Source: Methylophaga muralis (GTDB lineage: Bacteria > Pseudomonadota > Gammaproteobacteria > Nitrosococcales > Methylophagaceae). From it: a stretch of 64,000 nucleotides of DNA. The notes under the pieces were generated by a model. The model made no database searches. It saw only the letters and a list, made by a program, of their open reading frames with translations, and was not told the origin of the DNA. The translations under genes and the position numbers were made by a program. The stretch's first letter is position 1. The number at the start of each line of letters is the position of its first letter. Below, in pieces: positions 34,948 to 44,532 of this stretch. The stretch is from NCBI RefSeq assembly GCF_001720165.1, contig NZ_MCRI01000009.1, positions 1-64,000 on the forward strand, in the 5' to 3' direction.

Positions 34948-35475
34948 ATGTTTTCGACTTTTCAGCGGTTAATTTTTCTTATGATATTTTTGCCTACGCA
35001 GGTTATTGCCGATCAAATCATTATTTTCCGGCATGCACTTGCGCCTGGTGTAGGCGACCCTGAAGGGTTTGAACTGAAAAATTGTCAGACCCAACGAAAT
35101 TTGTCTGAGCAAGGTCGTCAGCAAGCCATCGAGATGGGCAATAAACTGCGGCAAATGGGTGTTAAAGAGGCAGAAGTGTTTTCCAGTGAATGGTGTCGTT
35201 GTCTTGAAACAGCTGAATTATTAGGCTTTGGTTCACCACAAAAACTGCAGGCTTTGAATTCATTTTTTCATCCAATCAATCGAGGTTTGAAAGACCAGTT
35301 TCTGCAAGACTGGCAGGCACATATTGTGGAGTATAAAACCGATAAGCCGCGCATCTATATCACTCATCAAGTCAATATTTCTGGTCTGTTAGACACATTC
35401 ATGTCTTCCGGTGAAGGTTTGATAGTTGGAGTCAATGTGACTGGAGATATTGAGGTCATATCAATTTTGCAATGA
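34948..35475 (+). CDS. Secreted histidine-phosphatase-superfamily protein
   Basis: A 175-residue protein with a signal peptide (hydrophobic LIFLMIFLPTQVIA). The histidine-phosphatase core follows: IIIFRHALAPG carries the RH of the RHG motif, with NLSEQGRQQAIEMGNKL and the ITHQVNISGL second His. The RHG glycine is replaced by Ala, which occurs in this periplasmic subgroup. The substrate is unknown; a small phosphate ester in the periplasm is likely. An in-frame GTG at 34936 is an alternative start. It is a single gene. Confidence 0.7.
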   Translation: MFSTFQRLIFLMIFLPTQVIADQIIIFRHALAPGVGDPEGFELKNCQTQRNLSEQGRQQAIEMGNKLRQMGVKEAEVFSSEWCRCLETAELLGFGSPQKLQALNSFFHPINRGLKDQFLQDWQAHIVEYKTDKPRIYITHQVNISGLLDTFMSSGEGLIVGVNVTGDIEVISILQ

Positions 35476-35629
35476 ACCCTTAAGGCCTGTTAGAGTCATT
35501 AAAAGGGACATCATTATCAGTCTAGTCTCTGAAATCATCGCTATTCTGTAAAAAACTACCTGCATTATCTTCAAGCCTGTATGGCCGACAATCAGATATA
35601 AACAATCAAATAGAGGAGATCTCGGCATC

Positions 35630-37940
35630 GTGAGGATTTTTGATTTGAAATGGAAGTTCAGCTTATTTCTGCTGACAACATTGTTATTAAGCATCAGTGC
35701 GACGGAAATCGTTGTTGCTGAAACTACTGCCACAACAAATAACCAGGCACATTATTCGGCATTGGCCGATACACTGGAAAACGAGCAATCGCGAGAAAAA
35801 CTCATTGCTGAATTACGTGATTTGGCTGCGGCAGCTGGAACAATGGAGCAAGATGCTGAATCAGTCAACTTAGTGGCTCAACCTACTTTTGCCAGGCAGA
35901 TTGCTAATAAAACCCAATCAATTGCTCAGGAGATTGTTTCGACAATTGGCGCAGGATTTTCAGCCTTATCTTCTATTGGTTCAGGAGACGAAAGTACATT
36001 TGACCTGCAGCATATGCTGGATGAGATTTTCATGCTGTTAATGGTCATTGCCAGCACATTATTAATGTTTTATGTGCTGCGTAGTTTAGCTCGTCACGCC
36101 TTTCGACGAGCCAATAACTGGGCGGAAGCGGATGGAGAGTATCCGGTTTTCGAAAAATCAGTGCCATCTTATTAGCAGCCGTAGTTGATTTATTGACGGT
36201 TGCTTTGGCCTGGGTAGCCGGTTATGCCGTGGCATTGTTTGCCATTGGCAGCAACGGTGAGATGAATGTCAGTCAGTCGTTGTTTCTAAATGCGTTTTTA
36301 GCAATTGAAATTTTCAAAGTGATATTACGCACGGTATTTGCCGGTCGTGATGATGCTTTACGTTTGTTGCCAATCTCAGCAGAAAGTGCAACCTACTGGC
36401 ATATCTGGTTGACACGTCTGACCAACTTCATTGGTTATGGCATGTTACTGGTAGTGCCATTAGTTAACCTGAACATTAACCCTGTGGTGGGGCAATTAGT
36501 AAGCGTGCTGGTGGTATTAAGTGCCTTTATTTATGCGGTTGTGGTCATCATGCAAAACCGCATTTCAGTTAAACAGCGATTGTTATTCCATGCCCAACAG
36601 GCTACGTTTAGTTTTTCCCGTGTCAGTCTTGGCATCCTGGCGCGAAGCTGGCATGTTTTGGGTATTGTGTATTTTGCCGTGTTAGCTACCACCTTGCTAT
36701 TGCGTCCGGAAGATGCTTTGCCGATGATGCTAAAAGCTACGTTCCAGACCATTCTGGCATTAGTAATTGGTGGTGTAGTGGCAAAATTCATGGCCAAAAC
36801 CATTGGCCGTCCAGTGCATGTTTCCGATGATTTACGGATGCGTTTTCCTTTGCTGGAAGAGCGGGTCAATGGTTTCGTGCCAAACATTTATAAAACTCTG
36901 CGAATTTTGTTAGTCATTATTGTTGCAGCCGTGATTCTGGATGCCTGGGGTATTTTCAGTCTTTCGGCATGGCTGGCTTCCGATGCGGGGATGCATACTA
37001 TCGGCACAGTCATTAGTGTTGCGGCGATCCTGCTTGGTGCAATGGCAATCTGGATCGGCTTAGCCAGCTGGATTGAACATCGTCTTAATCCTAATGATGA
37101 AACCCAATTGCCTACGGCCAGAGCCAAGACATTACTGACGATTTTCCGTAATGCAGCGGCAATAGCTTGATTATCATGACGGTGATGATTGTGCTGGCAG
37201 AGATTGGCGTCAATATCGGACCGTTATTGGCTGGTGCCGGTGTACTGGGTCTGGCAATAGGTTTTGGTGCCCAGAAACTGGTGCAGGATGTGATTACTGG
37301 TGTGTTTATTCAAATGGAAAATGCCATTAATACCGGTGATATTGTCACTGCTAGTGGCATTACCGGTACCGCTGAAAAACTCACTATTCGTTCGTTAGGC
37401 TTACGTGATTTGTCCGGTACTTATCACATGATTCCGTTTTCATCAGTTGATACCGTGTCCAACTTTATGCGTGAATTTGCCTACCATGTGGGTGAGTACG
37501 GTGTTGCCTATCGTGAGGATACTGATCAAGTGATTGTGCATCTGCGCGAAGCATTTGCAGAGTTGATGGCGGATCCGGAGCAGCGTGAAAAAATTCTGGT
37601 GGATGAACTGGAAGTGCATGGCGTGACAGCCTTGGCGGATAGCTCGGTGAATATTCGGGTAAGAATCAAAACATTGCCGGGTACCCAATGGGGTGTTGGC
37701 CGTGCTTATAACCGCTTGGTCAAGCAGCATCTGGATGCGGCAGGAATCGAAATCCCATTCCCGCATATGACCATTTACTTTGGACAGGATAAAGATGGTT
37801 CGGCACCGCCGGCCCCATTAAAAATGGTGGGCGGTTCTGACCAAGCTATTCAGCTTGAACAGAAACCTGAAAAAACAGATAACTCAAAATCTTCAAAAGC
37901 CAATCCCAAAGATAAAGAAGATTTTGACGAAGAGCATTAG
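35630..37940 (+). pseudogene. MscS-family mechanosensitive channel (YbiO-like) with two one-base frameshifts
   Basis: Three consecutive frames together encode a large MscS-type channel of about 770 residues. Part one (35630 to about 36150) has a signal peptide and periplasmic helices ending in a transmembrane helix. Part two (about 36150-37168) has several transmembrane helices. Part three holds the pore helix and MscS beta domain (GPLLAGAGVLGLAIGFGAQKLVQDVITGVFI). The joins need one extra T in the TTTT run near 36147-36150 and one extra base near 37166. As written the gene is broken; unbroken conservation on both sides makes a sequencing error plausible. It starts with GTG at 35630. Confidence 0.85.
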
Positions 37941-37953
37941 GCTTTAATTGAAG

Positions 37954-37984
37954 CACCCTGCTGAGAGCAGCAGGGTGTTTTTTT
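37954..37984 (+). terminator. Intrinsic terminator after the MscS-type gene
   Basis: The stem CACCCTGCTG / CAGCAGGGTG with loop AGAG is followed by seven T residues, directly after the channel gene. It also lies just beyond the end of the convergent TPR-protein gene. Confidence 0.93.
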
Positions 37985-37986
37985 AT

Positions 37987-38841
37987 CTAACCACTGATGC
38001 GTTGCCGAATCAGGTGTTGCATATTGCGCGGGCCGGTACAGTTATCACATTCATTTAGAGCCTTTTGCAAAGCGGAATCAGCTGCCTGGTAATCCTGTTT
38101 TAAATACAGCAGCGTGGCGGTCATCAACGGGGCATTTTGATAATTATCCAACAGATCATCGAACACCAATTGCAAACCGGGGTCGGCGCTGAAATAACGC
38201 AATTCACGAGTATCAGCCTTTAAAGCTAAATCTAATGCCCAAACAGCCTTCTCCGGTTCTCCTTGTAATGCCGTCGCCAAGGCGAAGCCAATTTGTGGCA
38301 GAGAAGCATGGGGATTTTTACTCGATTGTGCTTTAAAAGCGTTGATGGCATTAGCTGCTTCATAACGCGATAACGCTTCCCAACCATCCGCAATGGCATG
38401 ACGGGGTAGAGCGTTCGTTTGTGTCACCACATTAGGTCGACTACTGGCATAGCTTCTGACTGGAGCAACGGTTTGATAACTTTGTGAGTAAATTAGTGGC
38501 GCTACGATGGTGATGTTACTGCCTCGATAGCCGTAATAACCTGAGCGATGGCGTGGCCGGGTGGTGTCGTAATGCCGATAGTGAGGTTTGTACATGGGGT
38601 AGCGATGACGATTCAGTCGCGGATCCAGTCCAAAAGAACGATGGCCCGTAATACCAGCTGAGGGATGGCGATAATGGCGGTGACCTGAGAAACCAGAATG
38701 AGGTCGATGATGCAGATTCTGGCCGAGTTGCACATTGACCGACACATCTGCATAACTGGTTTGGCTTGGCATTAAAACCATTAAACCGGCCAGCAGTATG
38801 GTGGTAAATAGAGGGATAAACAGAGTTTTTAATAATGACAT
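37987..38841 (-). CDS. Exported His/Tyr/Arg-rich protein with C-terminal TPR-like region
   Basis: From the ATG at 38841 (GAGG eight bases upstream) the protein is about 284 residues. It has a signal peptide ending near SQTSYA and a basic low-complexity region rich in His, Arg, Tyr and Gly (about 45-115, e.g. HSGFSGHRHYRHPSAG). A helical repeat region follows (ADGWEALSRYEAANAINAFKAQ, then LLYLKQDYQAADSALQKAL) and an ECDNC cysteine pair near the end. No family was recognised. The basic part suggests binding to nucleic acid, polysaccharide or metal in the envelope, which is inference only. Confidence 0.6.
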   Translation of the reverse strand: MSLLKTLFIPLFTTILLAGLMVLMPSQTSYADVSVNVQLGQNLHHRPHSGFSGHRHYRHPSAGITGHRSFGLDPRLNRHRYPMYKPHYRHYDTTRPRHRSGYYGYRGSNITIVAPLIYSQSYQTVAPVRSYASSRPNVVTQTNALPRHAIADGWEALSRYEAANAINAFKAQSSKNPHASLPQIGFALATALQGEPEKAVWALDLALKADTRELRYFSADPGLQLVFDDLLDNYQNAPLMTATLLYLKQDYQAADSALQKALNECDNCTGPRNMQHLIRQRISG

Positions 38842-38990
38842 AGCCATTACCTCGCAATTGGCTGGCTGATGCAAATCAGACTATCCGTCAGATAGTTGGT
38901 TCAATGCCAGAGATCGAAACTCAGGTAAAGCAATGTTTCAGCGAGCTTTTTGGTATCATGCTCGCTTTCTTTCCTTCTTTAAAGCTCCCC

Positions 38991-40372
38991 ATGTCTGCTA
39001 CTGATTTTTCATCGTTAAATTTACCTGCTGAACAACTGGCCGTTCTTGATTCACTTGGTTATAAGCAAATGACTGCTGTCCAGGCACAAAGCCTGCCGTT
39101 AATTCTGCAAGGCAAGGATGTCATTGCTCAAGCCAAAACCGGCAGTGGTAAAACGGCTGCCTTTGGTATTGGTCTGTTACAAAACATCCAACCGGATTTC
39201 TTTGCTGTTCAAGCGCTGATTATTTGTCCAACCCGAGAGCTAGCCGATCAGGTCGGTAAAGAATTACGTCGTCTGGGTCGTGGTATACCGAATCTTAAAC
39301 TGGTGATGTTATGTGGTGGTAAACCTCTGGGTCCACAAATTGCGTCATTAGAATACGGCGCACATATCGTCGTTGGTACACCGGGGCGAATTCAGGATCA
39401 CCTTAAAAAATCCACACTCAAATTGAATAAAGTCAAAACCGTGGTGCTGGATGAAGCTGATCGCATGTTGGATATGGGCTTTGTTGATGCGATGCAGGAA
39501 ATCATTGGTCAGACGCCAAGCTCCAGACAAACCTTACTGTTTTCCGCGACGTTTCCCGACGGTATCAAACAGATCAGTCGCACTATTCAGCGGGAACCGA
39601 CAAGAATTACTGTTGAGTCACAACACCAGCAAACGGTTATTGATCAGCTGTTTTATGAAATCAAAAAAAATGAACGTAACAATGCTTTGATCATGTTATT
39701 TCAGCACTATAAACCTAAGAATGCCATTGTGTTCTGCCACACCAAAATACAATGTGATGAAGTCGCTGAGATGCTAAGAAATAAAAAAATCGATGCTCAG
39801 CCGATTCATGGTGATTTGGAACAACGTGAACGGGATCAGGTTTTAGTTCGCTTCGCCAATCAGAGCTGTCCGGTATTAGTTGCTACTGATGTGGCCGCAC
39901 GCGGTCTGGATATCAAAGCGATTGAAATGGTGATCAATTATGAATTACCACGTGATCCGGAAGTGTATATCCATCGTATTGGTCGAACTGGTCGGGCAGG
40001 GGAGTCTGGCTTGGCAATGAGTCTGGTGGCCGAAGCTGAAGTGCACGCATGCTGGCGATTGAGAAATATCAGAAGAAACCATGTCGCTGTGATGTGCCAG
40101 CTTCGCTGGATCGTGATGATAGTTTTACCCTTGAAGCCGAAATGGTGACCATACAGCTAGATGCAGGCCGTAAAAACAAACTTCGTCCCGGGGATATTCT
40201 GGGTGCCTTGACTGGCGATGCGGGTTTGGACGGAGCCGATATTGGCAAAATTGATATCTTTGATATGTCGAGTTATGTAGCGGTAAGCAAATCAGCCTTG
40301 CGTCAGGCAATGAATTATCTGGCGGATGGCAAAGTCAAAGGCCGTGCTATTCGCGCTCGAAAGATTCGTTAA
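38991..40372 (+). pseudogene. dbpA: ATP-dependent RNA helicase DbpA, frameshifted near the C terminus
   Basis: A DEAD-box helicase with Q motif, AKTGSGKTAA Walker A, DEAD box in VLDEADRMLDMG, SAT in LFSATFP, and HRIGRTGRAG. The normal DbpA RNA-binding domain, which binds hairpin 92 of 23S rRNA, lies in the next frame (LRPGDILGALTGDAGLDGADIGKI). One base is missing near 40043-40047, where CAC-GC-ATG should probably be CAC-CGC-ATG. As written, the helicase core would end in an unrelated tail of about 30 residues and lack the 23S rRNA-binding domain. ATG at 38991 matches the usual DbpA start. Confidence 0.9.
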
Positions 40373-40455
40373 ACTTTGTGAGGATTTAGTTTGTAGTCCT
40401 TGATTTGATAATGAAAACAGATACCCTTTGAGTTAAATCCTTAACGAGTTTTGCT

Positions 40456-41394
40456 ATGACTGACTTGATAAACGATGTCCCTACAGTAAACGATGTTTAC
40501 AAAACTCTGCTGGAATCGACCAAAGCGATTCCGTGGAAAATTGACTGGGCAACATTGCAATTTACCTATATCGGTCCGCAGATTGAGGAATTGCTGGGCT
40601 GGGAACCGGCTAGCTGGCAAACAGTTGAAGACTGGGCGACTCGAATGCACCCTGAAGATCGTCAGTGGGTAGTCGATTATTGTGTTTCGCAGTCTCAATC
40701 CGGTATCGATCACGAAGCAGATTATCGGGCCCTGAACAAAAGCGGGGACTATGTGTGGATCCGTGATGTAGTCCATGTGGTGCGAAAACAAAATGGTCAA
40801 GTAGATTCATTAATCGGGTTTATGTTTGATATCACCGAGCGTAAAAAAACCGAACAGGAACTGTTCAAGCTTCAAAAAGAGTTGGAAGAACTGTCTTTCA
40901 AAGATGGCTTGACCGGTGTAGCAAATCGTCGAATGTTTGATAATGTTATTGAAACCGAATGGCTTAAGGCTCGGCAGAATAAACAGCCCTTGTCATTGAT
41001 CGTTATTGATATCGATTTTTTCAAAGAATATAACGATTGTTATGGTCATTTGCAGGGTGATGATTGTCTGAAGCAGGTTGCTACAACCTTGAATAATGTT
41101 GCCGCACGATCCCGGGATTTTTTTGGACGCTTTGGTGGCGAAGAGTTTGTGATGTTGTTACCGGAAACAGATAATAATGCCGCCTGGTCCATAGCAGAGC
41201 GTTGTCGGCAGGCACTTTTCAAAAAACAGATTCCTCACGACCGCTCAAAAGTCAGTCAATTGCTCACCATCAGTCTTGGAGTCAGTACCATGATCCCATC
41301 GATAAATGATGAGCATAATGAATTGATCGATAGAGCAGATAAACAGCTCTATCAGGCCAAGCAAAAAGGCCGCAACTGCATTCAGTCTGCTTAA
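40456..41394 (+). CDS. Diguanylate cyclase with N-terminal PAS domain
   Basis: A 312-residue cytosolic protein. Residues about 15-130 form a PAS/PAC sensor (LQFTYIGPQIEELLGWEPASW, then VDSLIGFMFDITERKKTEQEL). A short coiled coil follows, then the GGDEF domain (about 145-310) with DGLTGVANRRMFD and the active-site signature RFGGEEFVMLLPE. GGEEF is an accepted active variant, so it should make cyclic di-GMP. No RxxD inhibitory site is seen at the usual place. PAS domains of this type often bind heme or flavin, but no ligand can be named. It stands alone. Confidence 0.9.
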   Translation: MTDLINDVPTVNDVYKTLLESTKAIPWKIDWATLQFTYIGPQIEELLGWEPASWQTVEDWATRMHPEDRQWVVDYCVSQSQSGIDHEADYRALNKSGDYVWIRDVVHVVRKQNGQVDSLIGFMFDITERKKTEQELFKLQKELEELSFKDGLTGVANRRMFDNVIETEWLKARQNKQPLSLIVIDIDFFKEYNDCYGHLQGDDCLKQVATTLNNVAARSRDFFGRFGGEEFVMLLPETDNNAAWSIAERCRQALFKKQIPHDRSKVSQLLTISLGVSTMIPSINDEHNELIDRADKQLYQAKQKGRNCIQSA

Positions 41395-41398
41395 CGAA

Positions 41399-42094
41399 TC
41401 AAAGATTGCCGCAGGCGCGATTCGCTGGCACAGCCACATCCATCATTTTCGGATTGGGCAAATTCAGGTTATCCATGATTTTTTTGTATTCAATAACATC
41501 TTTCACTTGTAAGCGCGGGTTATGTTGGCGTTCTTCACCGATGGTGCTGACCATCCAGCCTTTATAATCATGCGCCGGATAGACCCAAGTTTCCTCTGGA
41601 AATTTCAATAACTTGTCGAACAGACTGTTGTATTGATCTATGGCACTGCCATTTTGAAAATCCGTTCGACCAGTGCCACGAATCAATAAAGTATCGCCAG
41701 TGAACAGATATTGTTGCCCTTCATGGTTCAATACAAAGCTGTAAGAATCATCAGTATGTCCAGGCGTGTGTAAGGCGGTGAGCACAATTTTCCCCACCAC
41801 GACTTCACTGCCATCATGAAAACTGTCGTTGGCACATGAAGAATTTGCCTGTTGTCCCATATAGGTTTCACACCCGGTAAGTTCACGCAGTTTGCCAAGC
41901 GCCGTAATGTGATCAGCATGAGTATGCGTATCCATCGCCACTTTGAGCGTTAAACCAAATTCGTTTAATAAGCGTATATAGCTTTCCGTTTCGTCAATCA
42001 CCGGATCAATTAATACAGCTTGTTTGGTATCGGTATCTGCAATCAAATAACTGTAGGTAGATGAGTTTTTTTCAAAAAGTTGTCTGAATAACAT
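41399..42094 (-). CDS. Persulfide dioxygenase (ETHE1/Blh type)
   Basis: A 231-residue metallo-beta-lactamase-fold enzyme that oxidises glutathione persulfide to sulfite with one Fe(II). Metal ligands are in THTHADHITAL, HTPGHTDDSYSFV and FTGDTLLIRGTGRTDFQ, the last being the persulfide-dioxygenase signature, with a final His in YPAHDYKG. It is the last gene of an operon with an ArsR-type persulfide sensor, a rhodanese and a sulfite exporter, so the route runs from persulfide to sulfite and out of the cell. It is convergent with the diguanylate cyclase gene. Confidence 0.93.
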   Translation of the reverse strand: MLFRQLFEKNSSTYSYLIADTDTKQAVLIDPVIDETESYIRLLNEFGLTLKVAMDTHTHADHITALGKLRELTGCETYMGQQANSSCANDSFHDGSEVVVGKIVLTALHTPGHTDDSYSFVLNHEGQQYLFTGDTLLIRGTGRTDFQNGSAIDQYNSLFDKLLKFPEETWVYPAHDYKGWMVSTIGEERQHNPRLQVKDVIEYKKIMDNLNLPNPKMMDVAVPANRACGNL

Positions 42095-42109
42095 ACTGAT
42101 GATTTGCTC

Positions 42110-42934
42110 CTATGTTGTATGCAGAAAAAACAGCGTTATGGCCATTATTAATAGGGCGATGGCAAAGATTTTTTGTAAAAGGGCATTGGCTATTTTGTGA
42201 CTGATAAGTTGACCCGCGTACATACCGGCCAGTCCTCCGGTAATCAGCCAGGCCAGTGATTCAAATGGGAGATAATTGATCTGTCCAAACGTGAGATGTG
42301 AAATAAACCCTGTACTGCTGATCACAGCGATAACAATCAAAGATGTACTGACGGCCTGTATCATGCTGACCTGGCTCAGTAACAGCAGTAACGGAATAAT
42401 TAAAAAACCGCCTCCCACACCAAATAAACCGGATAACAAGCCAACCAAAAAGCCGCCCAGCAATAATCCACTCATGCAGCGTGGGCGTAATTGAAATTCT
42501 CCGGTCGGACTAAACTTACACAGCACGCCGGTGGCGTTTTGCAATGATAGATGGCTGCTTCGAACTACTTTGCTGGCTTCCGGCATTGTTGTTGCTGAAA
42601 CCCACATGCGAATAGCGATAATGACTGCCAACAGGCTAAATCCAGTCACCAGAACCGTCTCACTTAACCTGATGGCTAACATTTGTCCTAACGGAGCCCC
42701 CAACATTCCGCTAACGGCTAATAAAGCAGCTGGTTTCCATAAAATCGTTTGATTACTGAAATTTCGGGCACTGCCATACAAGGTAACCGCAGCAACGGCA
42801 GCTAACGATAACGTTACGGCCTGATGGATTGAAACGCCGCCCAGCATAATCAGTAATGGCACAGCAAACACTGAACCACCAGCCCCGGTAAGGCCAAGCA
42901 ATAAACCAATCACAATGCCAATTATCAGCAACAT
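42110..42934 (-). CDS. TauE/SafE-family sulfite exporter
   Basis: The 274-residue protein has about eight transmembrane helices in two repeats. Each repeat starts with the family's glycine-rich motif: GLLLGLTGAGGSVFAVPLLIML at the N terminus and FLVGLLSGLFGVGGGFLIIPLLLLLS near 165. TauE/SafE proteins export sulfite or other sulfur oxyanions, and the dioxygenase next to it makes sulfite. It lies between the rhodanese (5-base gap) and dioxygenase (15-base gap) genes. Confidence 0.9.
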   Translation of the reverse strand: MLLIIGIVIGLLLGLTGAGGSVFAVPLLIMLGGVSIHQAVTLSLAAVAAVTLYGSARNFSNQTILWKPAALLAVSGMLGAPLGQMLAIRLSETVLVTGFSLLAVIIAIRMWVSATTMPEASKVVRSSHLSLQNATGVLCKFSPTGEFQLRPRCMSGLLLGGFLVGLLSGLFGVGGGFLIIPLLLLLSQVSMIQAVSTSLIVIAVISSTGFISHLTFGQINYLPFESLAWLITGGLAGMYAGQLISHKIANALLQKIFAIALLIMAITLFFLHTT

Positions 42935-42939
42935 CGAGA

Positions 42940-43473
42940 TTATTTATTCCAGGGCATTTTTGCGATGATTAAGCCCATTGCACAGCTATCGGTAATACCA
43001 GAAAACATCAGACCAGCGCCGACAAATCCTGACAAGGCAAACCAGGCTGAATGCACAGCAAATCCAAGAATTACGCCGCCTAATACCAAACCTCCCGCAG
43101 CAATGCGAACTTGGCGTTCGATAGAAATAGCTTTTCCCTGTGTGATCACCCAGTCAGCATTCATCTTCTCAACGGCCTGAATACCGCCCTCAATCACCAC
43201 TAACGATTGGGAAACTTGCCCATCAATCTGTTTGGCGGCAGTTTCGGCACGTCGTCCTGAATGACATAACAGGTAGATCTTTTCCGGTTGTGTTGTTTGC
43301 TGGTTAATTACCTGTTGGAATGATTCCGTGGTGAAGCTCTGCAATGGCAAATGAATGGCGCTGGGTAAAGCTTTTGCCTTTAGCTCGGCAGTGGTTCTGA
43401 CATCGACAATGCATAGATCGGCGGGGGTATTATTTAAAAACACAGATTTGGGTTTTTCGATGGAATAACTCAT
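42940..43473 (-). CDS. Rhodanese domain fused to DUF2892 membrane domain
   Basis: From the ATG at 43473 (GGAG upstream) the protein has 177 residues. The rhodanese domain has the active-site loop LLCHSGRRAETAA, where Cys carries the persulfide sulfur. After about residue 115 there is a DUF2892 domain with two transmembrane helices (GGLVLGGVILGFAVHSAWFALSGFVGAGLMFSGITDSCAMGLII). Membrane-bound rhodaneses of this layout are usual in BigR operons and pass sulfur towards the dioxygenase. The start overlaps the regulator stop as ATGA, so translation is coupled. Confidence 0.9.
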   Translation of the reverse strand: MSYSIEKPKSVFLNNTPADLCIVDVRTTAELKAKALPSAIHLPLQSFTTESFQQVINQQTTQPEKIYLLCHSGRRAETAAKQIDGQVSQSLVVIEGGIQAVEKMNADWVITQGKAISIERQVRIAAGGLVLGGVILGFAVHSAWFALSGFVGAGLMFSGITDSCAMGLIIAKMPWNK

Positions 43474-43820
43474 GATTTTTCTCCACATGAAGAAGTTTGA
43501 TATTCAGGACAGTACAGAGATTGCAAAACGGCGATGATGCGCAGCGCGGCATCGCCATTAAGCCGGTAATAGACGGTTTGCGAATCTTTGCGTGTTTTGA
43601 CTAATTCAGCATGACGCAGACTGGCAAGGTGCTGTGATAATGCTGACTGACTGAGCGGTACCAGATGATTTATTTCACTGACGGCCAGCTCCTGGTTTCC
43701 CAATGCACATAAGATCATCAGCCGGTGCTCGTTGCTCATTTGCTTCAGCAAATCAGCCGCTTTTTTGGCATGGGTTTGCATCTCGTGCATATCAGGAAAA
43801 GATTGGGGAGCTGTGCTCAT
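43470..43820 (-). CDS. bigR: ArsR-family persulfide-sensing repressor (BigR/SqrR type)
   Basis: A 116-residue winged-helix repressor with the helix-turn-helix LAVSEINHLVPLSQSALSQHLASLRHAELV. Cys38 (ILCALGN) and Cys104 (LYCPEYQ) are 66 residues apart, the same spacing as the redox pair of BigR and SqrR, which forms a tri- or tetrasulfide bridge when reactive sulfur is high and releases DNA. The start at 43820 has AAGGA upstream. The gene is first in its operon and has a palindromic site immediately upstream, so self-repression is expected. The symbol is by analogy. Confidence 0.88.
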   Translation of the reverse strand: MSTAPQSFPDMHEMQTHAKKAADLLKQMSNEHRLMILCALGNQELAVSEINHLVPLSQSALSQHLASLRHAELVKTRKDSQTVYYRLNGDAALRIIAVLQSLYCPEYQTSSCGEKS

Positions 43821-43862
43821 GGTGTGTCCTTGCAAAAAATATGAAGCAAGTATATCAGTGTT

Positions 43863-43888
43863 ATCTAAATTAGATAGATCTAAATTAG
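43863..43888. promoter_or_regulatory. Tandem palindromic operator for the persulfide operon
   Basis: ATCTAAATTAGAT (43863-43875) is a perfect 13-base palindrome. ATCTAAATTAG recurs at 43878-43888, so the core repeats every 15 bases. The site lies 43-68 bases upstream of the regulator start, overlapping the expected promoter. AT-rich dyads of this kind are the normal binding sites of BigR-type repressors. Confidence 0.7.
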
Positions 43889-43944
43889 TAGTTGATGATG
43901 TTTAATGCTGATGTCTGAATAATTAATGGGGCAACTGAAAGGAA

Positions 43945-43967
43945 AGCTGGCGTTCAGGGCGCCAGCT
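43945..43967 (-). terminator. Hairpin terminator after the YbaK gene
   Basis: The stem AGCTGGCG / CGCCAGCT encloses a 7-base loop, just past the stop of the minus-strand deacylase gene. On that strand it is followed by TTTCCTTT, an imperfect U tract. Confidence 0.7.
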
Positions 43968-43976
43968 GTTAAAGTT

Positions 43977-44474
43977 TTAGTCTATTTTTACGAATTCGCT
44001 GACGGGTATGTCTGACATGACTTTTTGTAGATCATTGCCGCTTAATGCCAGTGCATAGCCTAAAACGCCACTGCCAATAATCACCTGATCGAATTGAAAT
44101 GCACTGTTATCAGCTAAAACCGTAACTGTTTCAGGCAAAGCAATGGGAGGAACGGCACCGACTACATAACCAGTGGCTTCTGAGACTTCATCAAACTCAG
44201 CCATACGCAGTTTTTTCTCGCCAAGTTGCTTACGAAGTGCAGCCCAATCGGCACGTCCACCACCGGCTACTGCCAGCAGGCAAAAAAGACCCGAACCGGT
44301 TTTAAATAACAGACTGCGAACCACGGAATTGGGATCACGACCCTGACTAGACAGTAACTCTTCCAGATTACGGATTGGTTTTTTATCTTCACTTAGTGGT
44401 ATTTCAACCACTTCGAAGGTAACAGCGTGCTGAGTTAATAATTCAGTGACTGGCGAGCTGATAGTCTGGCTCAT
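43977..44474 (-). CDS. YbaK/EbsC-type aminoacyl-tRNA deacylase
   Basis: A 165-residue protein of the YbaK/ProX superfamily, which clears wrongly charged tRNA such as Cys-tRNA(Pro) or Ala-tRNA(Pro). Family motifs visible are VVRSLLFKTGSGLFCLLAVAGGGRADW, LRKQLGEKKLRMAEFDEVSEATGYVVGAVPPIALP and VIIGSGVLGYALALS. The start at 44474 has GGAG upstream. It is followed by a hairpin terminator and appears monocistronic. The exact tRNA substrate cannot be inferred. Confidence 0.88.
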   Translation of the reverse strand: MSQTISSPVTELLTQHAVTFEVVEIPLSEDKKPIRNLEELLSSQGRDPNSVVRSLLFKTGSGLFCLLAVAGGGRADWAALRKQLGEKKLRMAEFDEVSEATGYVVGAVPPIALPETVTVLADNSAFQFDQVIIGSGVLGYALALSGNDLQKVMSDIPVSEFVKID

Positions 44475-44532
44475 GGATTCTCCATCAAGTTGATTCAAAA
44501 ATATTTACTGTAAGGATTTATCACTGAAACTG

